Shown here: positions 61,230-64,000 of the stretch, in pieces | How positions within the stretch are numbered: position 1 is the stretch's first letter | Layout of the letters: each line of letters opens with the position of its first letter | NCBI GenBank assembly: GCA_033060915.1 | Contig: CM065390.1 | Location: 22,362,501 to 22,426,500, forward strand | Reading direction: 5' to 3' | DNA: 64,000 nucleotides | From: Euryodendron excelsum | Lineage: Eukaryota > Streptophyta > Magnoliopsida > Ericales > Pentaphylacaceae | The notes under the pieces: generated by a model | The model's database searches: none | What the model saw: the letters and a program-made list of their open reading frames with translations, nothing else | What the model was told of the DNA's origin: nothing | Program-made: the position numbers and the translations under genes

Positions 61230-64000
61230 TCTGCTAACAAAATTTCTTAAGGTTATTCGCGTTCCAAGGTCGGGGTAGCTGTCTCCCATCTTTGACAGTT
61301 TCTGTCGGTATGCCCCCACGCCAACTTGGGATGCCACTGTGTAGGGACCCTCCTAGTTGGGGCCGAGCTTTCCATCTGTTGGATTTTTTGTTGCTCCCAA
61401 TACTTTCTGCAATACTAAGTCTCCTGGTACAAAGGCTCTGCGAAGTCTCCTGGTACAAAGGCTCTTGGTTGAACCCGTCTGTTGTAGGAATGACTTAACT
61501 ATTGATGATATCAAATGAGTTTAATCAGAGCAGTCTCTTTGTTTTCTTCTAAAACTTCAAGGTCTCTGGCCAAAGTCTGGTCGTTAAATCCAGTGTTAGA
61601 CGCTGCCAATCTGATTGTTGGTAGTCCTACCTTCAAGGGTATTACTGCCTCCACCCGATAAGCCAAAGAAAAGGGTATTTCTCCAGTAGACCTCCTTGGG
61701 GTAGTTCTATAGGACTATAGAACGTTGGGTAGTTCCTTCACCCATCTTTCTTTAGCCTTTTCCAGTCGTTTATTGATCCCGTTCAGTATAGTTTTGTTTG
61801 AAATTTTGGCTTACCCGTTGCATTGCAGATAGGCCGATGTTGAATAGTCGTTTTAATTCCGAGCTCGTCACAAAATGATCAGAACATGTTATCATCAAAA
61901 TGGGTGCCGTTGTCCGAGATAAGTGCCTGAGGTATGCCGAACCTTGTTACTATGTTTCTCTAGGTAAATCTTTTGGCGTCAATTTCTCTGCTGGTTGACA
62001 GGGGCTCTGCCTCTACCCACTTGGTGAAGTAATCTGTTGCCACAATAAGAAACCTCCTATTGTTTGGAGCTCGGGGGCAAAGGCCCGACTATGTCCAGTC
62101 TCCACTGGGTAAAAGTTCAAAGGTTGGTTATAGTTGTGAGGTCCTCAGCAGGCTGATGTATAATCAGAGAGAACTTTTGATATTTTCACATCTTAGCAAG
62201 TATTGGGTTGCATCCTTTTGCATATAGGGCCACCAGTACCCCTACGAGATAGCTCGGTGGGCTAACGACCTTCTGTCGACGTGGCTTTCACATATCCTTT
62301 CATGAATTTCAAACAGAATGCCTTACACTTTGTTCGAGTGGACATAGTATAAGTAGGGACCTATGAAAGATCTTCTGTAGAGTTTCTTGGTTAATGACAG
62401 CCAGTACCTGAGGGCTTTGTGTTTGACCCGTCTAGCTTCATTCTTGTCCTTCGACAGCTTGTCTTTATCAAGATAGGAGATAATTGAGTCCATCTATGAT
62501 GGTCCCAACTATTCTATGGCCAAAGTTGGCTCCTCTTCATGAAATATGCTCGGTTTGGCTAAGGTCTCCACATGGATTGTTCTCTTTGATCATGATTTTA
62601 GAGCCATTGCCAGTGTCACCAAGGCATCATCATGAGCAATGTTGTCATAACTAATCTAGTGGAGTTTGTACTTGCCAAACTTGGCTAGCAATTCCTTTGC
62701 TTTTGCCAGGTGCTGCGTCATTCTGTCATTTTTTATCGCGTATTTTCTCCTGTGATCTAATTAACCACTAGTTGGGAGTCTGAATAGATAATGATCTTGG
62801 CAATCTTTAGTTCAATGGCTCAGTGCAGTCTGGCGAGCATCACCTCGTATTCCGATTCATTGTTTGAGGTAGTGAACTCGAGTTTGATTGCTTGCTTTAT
62901 TGCCAAACCGTCTAGTGTGATGAGAACTATCCCCGATCCTATCCCCTGTCATTGGACGCTTCGTCAACGAAGAGTTTCCAATGAACAACATTTTCCCAAA
63001 GGTCGAGGGGGAGGTCATTATTTTGTTGAGTATAGGGTGTTATTGGGTCATTCTCCAGTGGCAATTCAATAGAGAATTCGGCAATAAAGTCAGCAAGTAC
63101 ATGTCCTTTAACTGCCGATCTCAGGTGAAACTTGATGTTGAATTCTCCTAGCTCAACGGCCCACTTTGCTAGTCTACCGGAGAAGTAAGCCTGTCTGAGG
63201 AGTGGTTTTAACTAATGGTCAGTGAGGACGTTGATGGTATGAGCTCTAAAGTAGTGCACCAATTTGCGAGATGCCATTACTAGAGTAAGTGCCAATTTTT
63301 CTAGCGGTAGATACCTGCTTTCTGCCCCCAAGAGTGTTTTGCTGATATAATAGACCTGCCTCTGTTGCTGATCTTATTACCTGAGTAATGCAGTGTGCTC
63401 CGATACTGCCAGGTAGAGAAAGAGCTCTTCATGCTTGAGCAGGGTGGAAAGTAAGGGTGGCCGGGTCAAGTACCTCTTTAAATTTACAAGGCCTTGATCA
63501 CACTCCAGAGTTCAGCTGAATCACTCCTGTTTCTTGAGAAGCTAGAAGAATGGTCGGCACTTATCTGAAAATCAACTGATGAATCTGTTGAGTGCTGCTG
63601 CCATACTAGTCAACTTCTGCACTTTTTTGGTGTTCTTTGGTGCTTGAATGCTCTGGATAGCACTAATCTGTCTGGGATCTACTTCAATTCCCCAGTGTGT
63701 AACTAGGAACCCCAAAAATTTTCCTGAGCTAACTCCAAACACACATTTAAAGGAGTTCAGCCTCATTTTGTACTACTTCAGGATGCCAAACACTTCTTTC
63801 AGGTTTTCAAAATGGGAGCTGTTGATCTTGCTTTTGACTACCATATCGTCGATGTACACCTCGACAGTGCTGTCGATATGGTCCTTGAACATTTTGGAGA
63901 CCAGTCGCTAGTAGCTAGCCATGGCATTCTTCAAACCAAAGGGCATTACCTTGTAACAGAAGATACCTTTTGGAGTGATGAAGGCAGTCTTCTCTTGATC
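61230..64000 (-). pseudogene. pol of element 2 (partial): RT, RNase H, second RNase H, integrase
   Basis: Read on the minus strand from 64000 down: RT with MPFGLKNA near 63940 and YIDDMVVKSK near 63850, then [20 protein letters not shown] (63766-63572). RNase H follows, with FSGRLAKWAVELGEFNIKFH near 63150, and the second RNase H near 62900-62650. Integrase TDYFTKWVEAEPLS and GIPQALISDNGTHFDDN lie near 62040-61890. The C-terminal DLGTRITLRNF-type end is near 61260. Stops and shifts recur. The order is that of element 1 pol, and the 5' part (protease, gag) lies outside the window. Confidence 0.82.

Larger units (their letters stand above)
57414..64000 (-). mobile_element. Ty3/gypsy Tat-like element 2, reverse orientation, runs off the window
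   Basis: In plus order: 3' LTR (57414-58034), polypurine tract as its complement (CCCCCCAGCCTTT), antisense gene (plus strand, 58411-60624), hairpin array, then pol in reverse from about 61230 to the window end inside RT. The interior mirrors element 1 module for module, but the LTR is of a different sequence. The 5' half and 5' LTR lie beyond 64000. Confidence 0.82.

Overview
This is a transposon-saturated piece of plant nuclear DNA, almost certainly an angiosperm. The evidence is plant-specific families: a plant mobile domain (PMD) retroelement, Tat-type Ty3/gypsy elements with a second RNase H, a yellow-stripe-like (YSL) metal transporter, a plant GT14 glycosyltransferase and a florendovirus-like endogenous pararetrovirus. 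The species cannot be named from the sequence. Only one host gene looks intact, the single-exon GT14 glycosyltransferase at 21878-22945 (minus). A second host-derived gene, a YSL transporter at 9675-12233 (minus), is broken by frameshifts and by a 448-bp MITE with an 8-bp target duplication.

Layout. 1-5.0 kb: two head-to-head copies of the 3' part of a PMD-carrying Ty3/gypsy element form a ~4.8-kb palindrome. 5.1-7.4 kb: a 5'-truncated L1-type LINE (minus), split by a solo LTR (5404-5993, target duplication GCTTT). 8.6-9.1 kb: a ~72-bp minisatellite with a run of 22 G. 9.7-12.2 kb: the broken YSL gene. 12.2-18.3 kb: AT-rich intergenic DNA. 18.3-19.8 kb: a decayed hAT transposon. 21.9-22.9 kb: the GT14 gene.

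23977-53346 is one Tat-like Ty3/gypsy element (element 1, plus), swollen to 29 kb by nested insertions. A giant solo LTR (24869-44308, target duplication AGTGG) sits in its gag region. That LTR holds three further insertions: a Sirevirus-like copia solo LTR (25327-27040, duplication AAATG), a unit-length florendovirus-like genome (28213-36020, minus), and a second copy of the same giant LTR in the opposite orientation (37504-42718, duplication ACCAT). The opposed LTR copies make a multi-kilobase foldback. The virus has a movement/capsid/protease/RT/RNase H reading frame with two in-frame stops, an open second ORF, a tRNA-Met primer site and a 14-bp terminal redundancy.

Element 1 resumes at 44309 with decayed gag-pol. 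It then has a three-unit hairpin array, an antisense gene (50059-52456, minus) and its 3' LTR (52824-53346). After 4 kb of AT-rich DNA, element 2 (57414 to beyond the window) repeats the same plan in reverse: LTR, antisense gene, hairpin array, pol. Its interior is related to element 1 but its LTR is not. Calls come from reading translations and repeats by eye; no database search was possible.
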